Below, in pieces: positions 38,238 through 46,640 of a stretch of DNA of 59,118 nucleotides; position 1 is the first letter of the stretch, and the number at the start of each line of letters is the position of its first letter. Below the pieces are notes generated by a model. That model did not search any database. It saw nothing but the letters and a program-made list of their open reading frames with translations, and was not told the DNA's origin. Location: NCBI GenBank assembly GCA_001871435.1, contig MNVC01000014.1, forward strand, positions 1 to 59,118. The letters are read 5' to 3'. A program made the position numbers and the translations under genes. Origin of the DNA: Candidatus Magasanikbacteria bacterium CG1_02_32_51. GTDB lineage: Bacteria; Patescibacteriota; Patescibacteriia; Magasanikbacterales; UBA922.

Positions 38238-39656
38238 ATGTCTTGGCAAACAATAGTAAAGGATAATAATTTAGACGCATCAGTAACTTTTTTTAGTGAG
38301 CTTGTTGAAAGACTTGATGCAGAATATTATAAACCAGAATATCTTAATATAGATAAATTACTTGCAAAAGGCTTACCCCTTGGTGATATATCTAAGACAT
38401 TTGATTTACAATCTAATGGTTCTTTTAAACAAATATTCACAATATTGAATGACGGAAATGATAAAAATATACCATATATCAGGTCTGGCAATGTTGGAAA
38501 CTTTTTCATAAAAAAAAATGACCTATCTTTTATTTCCTCTGAAGCACACAATAAGTTAAAAAAAACACATACAAAATTGGGAGATATTTTAATGGCTAGA
38601 AAAGGTAAAATTGGAGGGGCAACAATAATTACTAAAGATGATGGAAACTATAACTCAAATGACAATGTTACTAACATTAAAATAATTGAAGGGATTAACC
38701 CATTTTATGTAACTACATTTTTAAATTGCAAATATGGACTAAATCAGGTTTTTAGACAAGCAACAGGAAATGTACAGCCTTGGCTTAGTATGAAACAAGT
38801 TAGAGGTCTAAAGATAGTATTACCAAACGAATTACTACAATTAAAAATTGAAGAAATAATTAAAAAAGCCAATCTTGCAAATAAAAAATCAGAACAAGAG
38901 TACAAAAGTGCTGAGTTAATTTTTCTTAAGGAAATTGGTCTTGATAAACATATAGCAAGTAAGTTAAGTGTATCTGTAAGAAATCTTTCGGAGTGTCTAC
39001 GAGATGACCGTTTTGATGCAGAATACTGGCAACCTGAATATGATGCAATGGAAAAAGCAGTTTCAAAAGTAATACAAAAAGAACTTGGCGAGATAGTTTC
39101 AGTATTAAAAGGTGTAGAGGTTGGAAGTGAAGCATACGACCCTGAGGGCAAACCTTTTATCCGAGTATCTGATTTTTCTATTTATGGCATTGAAGATGTA
39201 GAAAAGAAAATATCACCTGAACTTTACGAAGAGCTAAAAGATAAATACACCCCTAAAAAGGGAGATGTTCTTTTTACAAAAGACGGAACTATTGGACTTT
39301 CTTACGCTTTACACGAGGAAAAAGTTGGCATACTGAGTGGTGCTTTTTTAAGACTAAAACCAACTATCAAAATCAACACTGATTACTTAGCGTTGGTATT
39401 AAACTCGCTTTATTGTAAAACTCAAATTGAAAGAATGTCTGGTGGCGCTATAATTGCTCATTTAAAACCAGATAGTGCAAAGAAAATAAAGATACCCTTG
39501 CTATCAGATGCAAAACAGGCAGAAATTGCAGAGAAAGTATCTACGGCATTTAGAATGCGGAAGGAGGTAAAAGAACTCCTAGAAAAAGCAAAACGAGCCG
39601 TAGAAATCTTTGTTGAGCGAGATGAAAAAGAAGCTTTGAGTTATTTAATATCTTAA
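38238..39656 (+). CDS. hsdS: Type I-like restriction specificity subunit (HsdS)
   Basis: Two target-recognition-like halves; GDILMARKGKIGGATII and GDVLFTKDGTIGLSYAL; LKPDSAKKIKIPLLSDAKQAEIAEKV. Confidence 0.92.
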   Translation: MSWQTIVKDNNLDASVTFFSELVERLDAEYYKPEYLNIDKLLAKGLPLGDISKTFDLQSNGSFKQIFTILNDGNDKNIPYIRSGNVGNFFIKKNDLSFISSEAHNKLKKTHTKLGDILMARKGKIGGATIITKDDGNYNSNDNVTNIKIIEGINPFYVTTFLNCKYGLNQVFRQATGNVQPWLSMKQVRGLKIVLPNELLQLKIEEIIKKANLANKKSEQEYKSAELIFLKEIGLDKHIASKLSVSVRNLSECLRDDRFDAEYWQPEYDAMEKAVSKVIQKELGEIVSVLKGVEVGSEAYDPEGKPFIRVSDFSIYGIEDVEKKISPELYEELKDKYTPKKGDVLFTKDGTIGLSYALHEEKVGILSGAFLRLKPTIKINTDYLALVLNSLYCKTQIERMSGGAIIAHLKPDSAKKIKIPLLSDAKQAEIAEKVSTAFRMRKEVKELLEKAKRAVEIFVERDEKEALSYLIS

Positions 39657-39658
39657 AT

Positions 39659-40009
39659 ATGAACAAAAAGAAAGAACCTTGGCAAATTGTAGCCGCTCGA
39701 TATTGTGTAGAAAATTCTGAAAAAGGTTTTGAAGAAAAAAATTTAAAGAGCTATATTCAATCTATTTATTCTGTAAGCGATGGGCATGTCAGTCAATTTA
39801 TAGAAGAAGATCTTCAGTTTCCTCTTGGTAGTAAATATCCCAGAAAGGAAAGAGGTGGATTTTGGATTCCATCGCTAGATTTGGTTTCAAAGGTAACTGA
39901 TTATGACGAGCTTAAAGAAGCACGTGAGAATTCAAAAAATGCATTTTGTTTATCAATTATTGCAATCATAATTTCAGCTCTAACATTAATTATTCAGCTT
40001 TTACAATAA
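39659..40009 (+). CDS. Hypothetical protein with C-terminal TM segment, third gene of RM operon
   Basis: 2 nt after hsdS stop; AFCLSIIAIIISALTLIIQLL. Confidence 0.6.
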   Translation: MNKKKEPWQIVAARYCVENSEKGFEEKNLKSYIQSIYSVSDGHVSQFIEEDLQFPLGSKYPRKERGGFWIPSLDLVSKVTDYDELKEARENSKNAFCLSIIAIIISALTLIIQLLQ

Positions 40010-40168
40010 ACTATTTATAAATAGCTGTATTGTAATTAAATAAAATTGTCAGGCTGGTAATTTCATAGATATGTATCCTATGGGCTTTAACAAAAATTGG
40101 TACCCAAATAGTATCTTTGCTTTTTAGTTATTTATCTTTTTCCTCAATAATAAGCCCAAAAAATTAGC

Positions 40169-40197
40169 TTGAAGCTATCTTATTTTTGGAGTATAAT
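40169..40197 (+). promoter_or_regulatory. Promoter TTGAAG-N17-TATAAT upstream of pyk
   Basis: TTGAAG 40169-40174; TATAAT 40192-40197. Confidence 0.55.
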
Positions 40198-40234
40198 ACG
40201 AGCTATAGTTATTTATCTAAAAAATGAGTTTTTT

Positions 40235-41671
40235 ATGGAAAAACAAACCAAAATTGTCTGTACTATTGGACCTTCTTGCGAAGATGTAGATACATTGGAA
40301 AAGATGGTTAAGGCGGGGATGAATATCGCTAGACTAAACTTCTCTCACGGCACTTACGAAAATCACAAAATGCTTATTGCCAATATTCGTAAAGTAGAAG
40401 AAAAGACTGGTGAACCAATTGCTATTTTACAAGATTTGCAAGGACCAAAAATTAGAATCGGCAAAGTCGCTAATGAAGGTGTGGCTTTGTTGGCTGGTGA
40501 AGAAGTAATATTTTCTACCGATCCTAAAGATACTAATTATATTCCTTTGGGTTATCCTGAGTTGCATAATTTTGTGAAGCAAGGAGAAATAATGTTGCTT
40601 GATGATGGTAAAATGCAAGTAAAAATAGAAAGAGTAGTTGATAAAAAAATAATTACCAAAGTCATCGTGCCAGGCATACTTACTTCCAACAAAGGTATAA
40701 ATATTCCCCAAACCGATTTGTCAGGTCTAGTTGTTTTGACTGAAAAAGATAAACAAGATGTACGTTTTGGTATTGAAGCTGGAGTAGATATGGTAGCTTT
40801 GTCTTTTGTTATGAGACCAGACGATATTATTGATTTGCGTTATGAGATTGCAAAATGTGAAAAAGAATTAAACAAACCAGAACATTATCCAATACGTCTA
40901 ATTGCCAAAATAGAAAAAGCTGAAGCTGTAAAAAGAATAAAAGAAATATTGGATGTGGCTGATGGTATTATGGTAGCTAGAGGAGATTTGGGTATAGAGA
41001 TTCCTGCTGAAGAAGTACCTATTGTTCAGAAAAAATTGATAGATGTTGCGTTAGAACATGCCAAACCAGTAATTGTGGCTACACAAATGTTGGACTCTAT
41101 GCAAAACAATCCACGTCCGACACGAGCTGAAGTTTCTGATGTTGCTAATGCTGTGACTGATCATACTGATGCTGTGATGCTTTCCAATGAAACTGCTAGT
41201 GGTAAATATCCAGTAGAAGCTGTCACTATGATGACTAAGATTATCAAAGAAACAGAGAAGTCCGAATATACCAAATTATTTTTTCATCAACCAAAAGACA
41301 AAGTAAATAGGATTGATGATACTATTAGTGGTTTATCTAGACTTGTTGCGGAAGATGTAGGTGCCAATCTTATTTTGGCCGCTTCTTTGTCTGGTGAAAC
41401 TGGTCGTCTAATTTCTCGTTATCGTCCCAAATTTCCTATTGCTGTGGCTACTAGTAGCAAATTGGTTTTGCACCAGCTAAATCTTTCTTGGGGAGTTTTC
41501 CCATTTGAGATTGTTGAGTGTCAAAGTATTGAAGAGTTGGTAGAAAGATCTATGACTCATCTGAAAGAAAAAAAAGTTATCAAAAATGGTGATAGAATTA
41601 TTGTCGTTGCTGGTGAACCTGTAGGTCATGCTGGCCATGTAAATTTACTTGAAGTGAGAGAAGTGAAGTAA
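40235..41671 (+). CDS. pyk: Pyruvate kinase
   Basis: TKIVCTIGPSCEDVDTLEKMVKAGMNIARLNFSHG...VMVARGDLGIEIPAEEVP...TQMLDSMQNNPRPTRAEVSDVANAV. Confidence 0.97.
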   Translation: MEKQTKIVCTIGPSCEDVDTLEKMVKAGMNIARLNFSHGTYENHKMLIANIRKVEEKTGEPIAILQDLQGPKIRIGKVANEGVALLAGEEVIFSTDPKDTNYIPLGYPELHNFVKQGEIMLLDDGKMQVKIERVVDKKIITKVIVPGILTSNKGINIPQTDLSGLVVLTEKDKQDVRFGIEAGVDMVALSFVMRPDDIIDLRYEIAKCEKELNKPEHYPIRLIAKIEKAEAVKRIKEILDVADGIMVARGDLGIEIPAEEVPIVQKKLIDVALEHAKPVIVATQMLDSMQNNPRPTRAEVSDVANAVTDHTDAVMLSNETASGKYPVEAVTMMTKIIKETEKSEYTKLFFHQPKDKVNRIDDTISGLSRLVAEDVGANLILAASLSGETGRLISRYRPKFPIAVATSSKLVLHQLNLSWGVFPFEIVECQSIEELVERSMTHLKEKKVIKNGDRIIVVAGEPVGHAGHVNLLEVREVK

Positions 41672-41729
41672 AAGGCTCGAAAGGCCTAAGATGCTTGAAA
41701 TGCCAGAAAGGTCTAAAAGCTATGAGTAA

Positions 41730-41850
41730 TAATTTCAAATTTCAAAATCCAAATTTCAAATCAATTACAAATGACTTAATTCCAAAATTTTATATTTGAA
41801 ATTAGGATTTGATTTGAAATTTGGGCTTTGTAATTTGTCATTTAATACTA
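41730..41850. repeat. Inner AT-rich inverted repeat (CCAAATTTCAAATCAA family)
   Basis: caaaatccaaatttcaaatcaa / ttgatttgaaatttgggctttg arms with further flanking complementarity. Confidence 0.75.
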
Positions 41851-41862
41851 CTATTTTTGTAT

Positions 41863-42024
41863 ATTTCCAAAGGTTCATTAAATGAGTGTCAGTGTTATTT
41901 TGAATTAGTTAAAGAATTAGATTTTATAAATCAAAAACAATTTGACTATATAGAAAACAAGTGTGGTGAAGTTGGTTTCTTACTTTTTAAATTAATCAAA
42001 TCCTTGGAAAATTCAAAAGCCTAA
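41863..42024 (+). pseudogene. C-terminal remnant of an S23-type four-helix-bundle protein
   Basis: SKGSLNECQCYFELVKELDFINQKQFDYIENKCGEVGFLLFKLIKSLENSKA resembles the S23 C-terminal half; N-terminal half absent. Confidence 0.7.
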
Positions 42025-42136
42025 TTGAGCTCGTCAAGAGCCTTTTGAGCTTTTCAAGCTTTTTAGGCCTTTCAGGCTTTTTCCAATTTTGTTATTTTAA
42101 CAAAAATGTGTTATAATATTTTCAACTAACTTTAAC

Positions 42137-42223
42137 GTCATTCTGTCCCGATTTATCGGGATCAGAATCTTTTTCAAAAAAATTTTATATTTTTGAAAGA
42201 CCCTGAACTAAATTCAGGGTGAC
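42137..42223. repeat. GTCATTCTG...CAGGGTGAC inverted-repeat element
   Basis: gtcattctgtcccgatttatcgggatcagaatctttttcaaaaa / tttttgaaagaccctgaactaaattcagggtgac. Confidence 0.75.
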
Positions 42224-42240
42224 AATTAACTAAATTTCTT

Positions 42241-45200
42241 ATGAAAAAAGACCGCGAAAAATCTTTCGGTCTCGCGGGTAAGGAGAGGAAAGAAAAACAA
42301 AAAATAGACGCTACCAAAAAAGAAAAGCGTATTTTGTGGTTTGATGAAATAAATATAAAAGACATTCCTCTAGTTGGTGGCAAAAATGCGAGTCTTGGAG
42401 AAATGTATAACAATCTTACTGAAAAAGGTATCAGTGTGCCAAATGGTTTTGCGGTAACTTCTTTTAGTTATTGGGAATTTTTGGAAAAAAGTGGTTTGAA
42501 GAAAAAAATAAAAGAAGCAGTCAAAAATTTGGATATTAATGATATCAAAAATTTATCACAAGTGGGTGCAAAAGTTCGTCATCTTATTTTGGAAGCCAAG
42601 TTTCCAGCTGAATTGTCCAAAGAAATTGAAGAATCTTATAACAAATTATCCAAATTACAAAATCTCCAAAATGTTTCTGTGGCTGTACGTTCTTCAGCTA
42701 CTGCTGAAGATTTACCAGATGCTAGTTTTGCTGGACAACAAGAGACTTATTTGAATGTTGTTGGCAAAAAAGATTTACAATTGGCTGTGAAGAAATGTGT
42801 CGCTTCACTATTTACTGATCGGGCTATTTCTTATCGTGAAACAAAAGGATTTGATCATCTTGAAATTGCTTTGTCGGTGACTGTGCAGATTATGGTTGGT
42901 TCAGAATCTGGTGCTAGTGGTGTAATGTTTACACTTGATACTGAATCAGGTTTTGCTGGCGTAGTGCTTATCAATGCTTCTTATGGTCTTGGTGAATACG
43001 TTGTCAAAGGACGTGTGACCCCAGATCAATATTATGTTTTCAAAGAAGGTTTAAAATTAGGCAAGAAGTCAGTGATTAGCAAAATTTTGGGTACCAAAGA
43101 AGTCAAATTAGTTTATGGTAAAGTAGGTACAAAGCAAATGATCGTACCAAAAGCTCAACAAGACAAATTTGCTATTAGTGAAGATGATGTTTTACAGCTT
43201 GCCAAATGGGGTGTACAAATAGAAGATTATTATGGCAGACATCAAGATATTGAATGGGCAAAGGATGGTAAAACTGGCAAATTGTATATTGTTCAAGCTC
43301 GTCCCGAAACTGTCAAAGCCAACAATGACAAAGCAATCATTGAAACATATATTTTAAATAAAAAAGGCCAAGTAATACTCACAGGTACTTCGGTTGGTCA
43401 AAAGATTGGGGCTGGTAAAGTTCGAGTTATTGACAATCCAAAACAAATGAAGCTTTTCAAAAAAGGTGAAGTTTTGGTAACTAGAATTACTGATCCAGAT
43501 TGGGAACCTATTATGCGTATTGCTTCAGCTATTGTGACCGAGCAAGGTGGTAAGACTTCTCATGCTGCGATTGTTTCTCGTGAACTTGGTGTACCTTGTA
43601 TTGTAGGTGCCAAGAATGCTCGCAAAGTTCTCAAAACTGGAGAGCAAGTTACAATAAGTTGTACAGGTGGAGATGAGGGTTTTATCTACAAAGATATTCT
43701 TCCTTTTGAAGTACAAAAGACTCCTATCAAACAAGTAAGCAAAACCAATACCAAAATAATGATGAATGTTGGTGATCCTGATCATGCTTTTTCATTGTCA
43801 TTTTTGCCAAACGATGGTGTTGGATTGGCTCGTGAAGAATTTATTTTTAGTAATTTTATTCGTATTCATCCACTGGCTCTTATCAACTATGACAAATTGA
43901 AAGATAAAAAAGCCAAACAACAAATTGCGGAAATTACTCGTGGTTACACTAAAAAAACTGACTATGCTGTGGATAAGTTATCTGAAGGTATTGCTCGTAT
44001 TGCTACTTCATTTTATCCAAAAGATGTTATTGTTCGTCTGTCAGATTTCAAAACCAATGAATATGCTACTTTGATTGGTGGAAAAGAATTTGAACCAAAA
44101 GAAGAAAATCCTATGCTTGGTTGGCGTGGAGCAAGTAGATATTATTCCAAAGAATACAAACCTGGTTTCAAACTTGAGTGTGAAGCAATCAAAAAAGTGC
44201 GTGAAGAATGGGGACTAAAAAATCTGATTGTCATGATTCCATTTTGTCGTACTCCTGAAGAAGGTCAAAAAGTTTTGGATACTATGAAAGAGTTTGGATT
44301 AGAAAGAGGCAAAGAAGGTCTGCAAGTTTATGTTATGTGTGAAATACCATCCAATGTTATTTTGGCTGAAGATTTTGCCAAATTGTTTGATGGTTTTAGT
44401 ATTGGTTCCAATGATCTTACCCAATTGACTCTAGGAATTGATCGGGATTCTGCACTTGTCAGTCATATCTATAGTGAAAAAAATCAGGCTGTGGTGAAAC
44501 TCATTCAAGATGTCATTAGGACTGCTCATAAATACAAACGTAAAGTTGGTATCTGTGGACAAGCTCCTAGTGATTATCCAGAGTTTGCGGAGATGCTTGT
44601 GCGTGAAGGAATTGATAGTATTTCTCTAAATCCTGATACTGTTATCTCTACTCGAGAACGTATTGCTTTTACTGAAAAAACTTTAGGTAGAAAAGGTCAC
44701 AAAACACACAAGACTTATCTTGGCTTGGTGACTTTGCTTGGTATTATTTCAGCCTTTACTATGACCCTTGGCGCTGGTTGCAATCTCTCTACCAACGTTA
44801 GTAACATTGCTAACCCTGTAGTACAAGAAGCTACCCCAGCCAAAATTCGTCAAAATGCTGAACAAAAGATGCAAGAATCACAACAACAAGACAAAACCAA
44901 GCTGACGCAAACTCTAAATGTTTCAGATTTTGCTAATTTTAGTATCAAGTATCCTCAAGATTGGATGGTGAATTATTGGAATGGTGGTGTTACTATCCTC
45001 AATACAGAAACCAAAGAATATTTGAGTATTTTCAAACAATTGGCTAGTCATCCAGTTGTTGATAATCAAAAAGAAAAGATCACTATTTCAGGCAAAGAAG
45101 CTTTTAAATATAGTCAAAATACTAATGTAGATATTACAGGGAAACCTATAACTATTGTCGAAATAAAAATTAGCGATTATATATTAGAAATGAATAGTAA

Positions 45201-45405
45201 TGTAGATAGTTTGATTGATTTTTTAAGTTCAATTGCTTTTGTTGATTCTACTAGTACAGCTGGTGGTGTTCCTAGTAAGCCTTTGTGTGTTCAGATGATA
45301 ACTTATGCCAAAGAGAATGCCGAAGCTTCTTGTAAAGCTTTTCCAACACCTTGTGAAGTGCCAGCAGGTTGGAGCGTTTGTGATACAACTAGCTTGCCAA
45401 TTTAG
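42241..45405 (+). CDS. ppsA: Phosphoenolpyruvate synthase with C-terminal TM + extracytoplasmic extension
   Basis: ILWFDEINIKDIPLVGGKNASLGEM; EQGGKTSHAAIVSRELGVPCIVGA; CGQAPSDYPEFAEMLVREGIDSISLNPDT; extension from ~44693 with TYLGLVTLLGIISAFTMTLGAGC and FSIKYPQDWMVNYWNGGVTIL. Confidence 0.95.
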   Translation: MKKDREKSFGLAGKERKEKQKIDATKKEKRILWFDEINIKDIPLVGGKNASLGEMYNNLTEKGISVPNGFAVTSFSYWEFLEKSGLKKKIKEAVKNLDINDIKNLSQVGAKVRHLILEAKFPAELSKEIEESYNKLSKLQNLQNVSVAVRSSATAEDLPDASFAGQQETYLNVVGKKDLQLAVKKCVASLFTDRAISYRETKGFDHLEIALSVTVQIMVGSESGASGVMFTLDTESGFAGVVLINASYGLGEYVVKGRVTPDQYYVFKEGLKLGKKSVISKILGTKEVKLVYGKVGTKQMIVPKAQQDKFAISEDDVLQLAKWGVQIEDYYGRHQDIEWAKDGKTGKLYIVQARPETVKANNDKAIIETYILNKKGQVILTGTSVGQKIGAGKVRVIDNPKQMKLFKKGEVLVTRITDPDWEPIMRIASAIVTEQGGKTSHAAIVSRELGVPCIVGAKNARKVLKTGEQVTISCTGGDEGFIYKDILPFEVQKTPIKQVSKTNTKIMMNVGDPDHAFSLSFLPNDGVGLAREEFIFSNFIRIHPLALINYDKLKDKKAKQQIAEITRGYTKKTDYAVDKLSEGIARIATSFYPKDVIVRLSDFKTNEYATLIGGKEFEPKEENPMLGWRGASRYYSKEYKPGFKLECEAIKKVREEWGLKNLIVMIPFCRTPEEGQKVLDTMKEFGLERGKEGLQVYVMCEIPSNVILAEDFAKLFDGFSIGSNDLTQLTLGIDRDSALVSHIYSEKNQAVVKLIQDVIRTAHKYKRKVGICGQAPSDYPEFAEMLVREGIDSISLNPDTVISTRERIAFTEKTLGRKGHKTHKTYLGLVTLLGIISAFTMTLGAGCNLSTNVSNIANPVVQEATPAKIRQNAEQKMQESQQQDKTKLTQTLNVSDFANFSIKYPQDWMVNYWNGGVTILNTETKEYLSIFKQLASHPVVDNQKEKITISGKEAFKYSQNTNVDITGKPITIVEIKISDYILEMNSNVDSLIDFLSSIAFVDSTSTAGGVPSKPLCVQMITYAKENAEASCKAFPTPCEVPAGWSVCDTTSLPI

Positions 45406-45426
45406 TAATTATTATAAAATATAAAA

Positions 45427-45460
45427 CAGCCCATTTCGTGAAAGGCAGGGTTGTTTTTTA
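45427..45460. terminator. Terminator-like hairpin
   Basis: cagcccatttcgtgaaaggcagggttgtttttta; near-copy of 46043-46080. Confidence 0.6.
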
Positions 45461-45467
45461 GTTAAAC

Positions 45468-45496
45468 TTGACAAAATGTTAATAAAGTACTAATGT
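45468..45496 (+). promoter_or_regulatory. Promoter TTGACA-N17-TAATGT
   Basis: TTGACA 45468-45473; TAATGT 45491-45496. Confidence 0.6.
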
Positions 45497-45519
45497 AAGA
45501 ATGTAATATATTCTTACAT
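45493..45519. promoter_or_regulatory. Operator-like perfect dyad ATGTAAGAA-N9-TTCTTACAT
   Basis: 9-bp perfect arms overlapping the -10, upstream of AbrB-like gene. Confidence 0.75.
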
Positions 45520-45529
45520 AATAAAAATT

Positions 45530-45772
45530 ATGATTACTATCGTCAAAGCTACATCCAAAGGACAAATCACTATACCTGCTTCTTGGAGGAAGCGTTTTGT
45601 TACCAATAGATATTTGGTAGAAATAAAAAATTCTCATTTAGAGATCAAACCATTTGATCTAGACAAACTAACAGAAAAACAAGAATATACAGTCTTTGAT
45701 GCTATTCGTGATAATGATGGCAAGGGAATCAAAGCTAGTGATTTACAAAAGATTTTGAAGAAAACTTATTAA
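45530..45772 (+). CDS. AbrB/MazE/SpoVT-family antitoxin-like protein
   Basis: MITIVKATSKGQITIPASWRKRFVTNRYLVEIKNSHLEIKPF. Confidence 0.88.
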   Translation: MITIVKATSKGQITIPASWRKRFVTNRYLVEIKNSHLEIKPFDLDKLTEKQEYTVFDAIRDNDGKGIKASDLQKILKKTY

Positions 45773-45782
45773 TAATTTTTCT

Positions 45783-46037
45783 ATGGATAAAATAGAAAAA
45801 TTATTGCGAAAGATAAATCAGAAAAGTAGAGAACAATTGCTTACTATTATTACTAGATTATTAGCAGGAGAAAGACATGGTCTTAATATAAAAAGATTAA
45901 TAGGTACAGATTTTTGTCGTCTACGTTCGGGACGATTTAGAATTATTTTTCATTATGAAGGAAAAAATAGAGAAATAATAATAGATAGTATTAAATTACG
46001 AGATGAAAATACTTATAATGAAAATACTTATAAATAA
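45783..46037 (+). CDS. RelE/ParE-superfamily toxin-like protein
   Basis: LLAGERHGLNIKRLIGTDFCRLRSGRFRIIFHYEGKNREIIIDSIKLRDENTY. Confidence 0.88.
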   Translation: MDKIEKLLRKINQKSREQLLTIITRLLAGERHGLNIKRLIGTDFCRLRSGRFRIIFHYEGKNREIIIDSIKLRDENTYNENTYK

Positions 46038-46042
46038 AAAAA

Positions 46043-46080
46043 TAACCCCGCTTTTCGTGAAAGGCGGGGTTGTTTTTTTA
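46043..46080 (+). terminator. Intrinsic terminator
   Basis: aaccccgcttttcgtgaaaggcggggttgttttttt. Confidence 0.85.
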
Positions 46081-46142
46081 GCGGATCGGACGAGGCTCGA
46101 ACTCGCAACTTTCCCGACTGAGTCGGGATGCTCTAACCAGTT
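46081..46142 (-). pseudogene. tRNA-like fragment (5' part missing, anticodon arm replaced by CCCGACTCAGTCGGG)
   Basis: Shares T-arm, acceptor 3' half and CTGGTTAGAGC with the tRNA-Asp at 46185-46261. Confidence 0.75.
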
Positions 46143-46184
46143 TTTGTCCAATTTTTGGTCTGAAAATAAAAAAGATAGATTACT

Positions 46185-46261
46185 TGGCGGACCGGACGAG
46201 GCTCGAACTCGCAACTTCTGCCGTGACAGGGCAGTGCTCTAACCAGTTGAACTACCGGTCC
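46185..46261 (-). tRNA. tRNA-Asp (GTC), CCA encoded
   Basis: GGACCGG TA GTTC..GAGC A CTGCC CTGTCAC GGCAG AAGTT GCGAG TTCGAGC CTCGT CCGGTCC G CCA. Confidence 0.93.
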
Positions 46262-46279
46262 GCTAAATTATCTATCAAA

Positions 46280-46525
46280 TTACCATTTTGTTCTATATAC
46301 CAAAGAACGTACTTTTTTTTTTGCTTTTTTAAGTTTTGTTTCCAAATTACAGGCTTCTTTGTTTGAATGGCATTCTATATATCCTATAAGTAACCAAGGT
46401 TCACCTTTCTTAGTATATTGCTCTTGTCCGAGGTTATGTTCGTTCAACCTTCTTTTTAAATCATTTGTTTTACCTATATAGTATTTGTTAATTTTTTTAC
46501 TATATAAGTAATATACCCTCCACAT
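46280..46525 (-). CDS. Single-domain GIY-YIG nuclease-like protein
   Basis: MWRVYYLYSKKINKYYIGKTNDLKRRLNEHNLGQEQYTKKGEPWLLIGYIECHSNKEACNLETKLKKAKKKVR. Confidence 0.92.
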   Translation of the reverse strand: MWRVYYLYSKKINKYYIGKTNDLKRRLNEHNLGQEQYTKKGEPWLLIGYIECHSNKEACNLETKLKKAKKKVRSLVYRTKW

Positions 46526-46539
46526 ATTATTTTATATTA

Positions 46540-46602
46540 GGATTCGAACTCGCAACTTTCCCGACTGAGTCGGGATGCTCTAACCAGTTGAACTACCGGT
46601 CC
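46540..46602 (-). pseudogene. tRNA-like fragment (3' acceptor half missing, same altered anticodon arm)
   Basis: GGACCGGTAGTTCAACTGGTTAGAGCATCCCGACTCAGTCGGGAAAGTTGCGAGTTCGAATCC then unrelated sequence. Confidence 0.75.
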
Positions 46603-46640
46603 GTAAATTTATAATATTTTTAGCTTTGAACTTTTTTGAA

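Larger units (their letters stand above)
41679..42073. repeat. Outer inverted repeat (GAAAGGCCTAA..GCTTGAAA) bracketing locus D
   Basis: 41679-41700 gaaaggcctaagatgcttgaaa vs reverse complement of 42052-42073, 20/22 identical. Confidence 0.8.

Noticed and set aside
46003-46366. Plus-strand ORFs of 79 aa and 60 aa (…ADRTRLELAT…)
   Set aside because: They are translations across the tRNA-Asp and its fragments on the opposite strand
46081-46602. UGA-decoding tRNA (anticodon UCA) as in recoded Gracilibacteria/SR1
   Set aside because: Both copies are truncated, position 33 is not U, and TGA is used as an ordinary stop codon (for example the RAYT and several GT genes)
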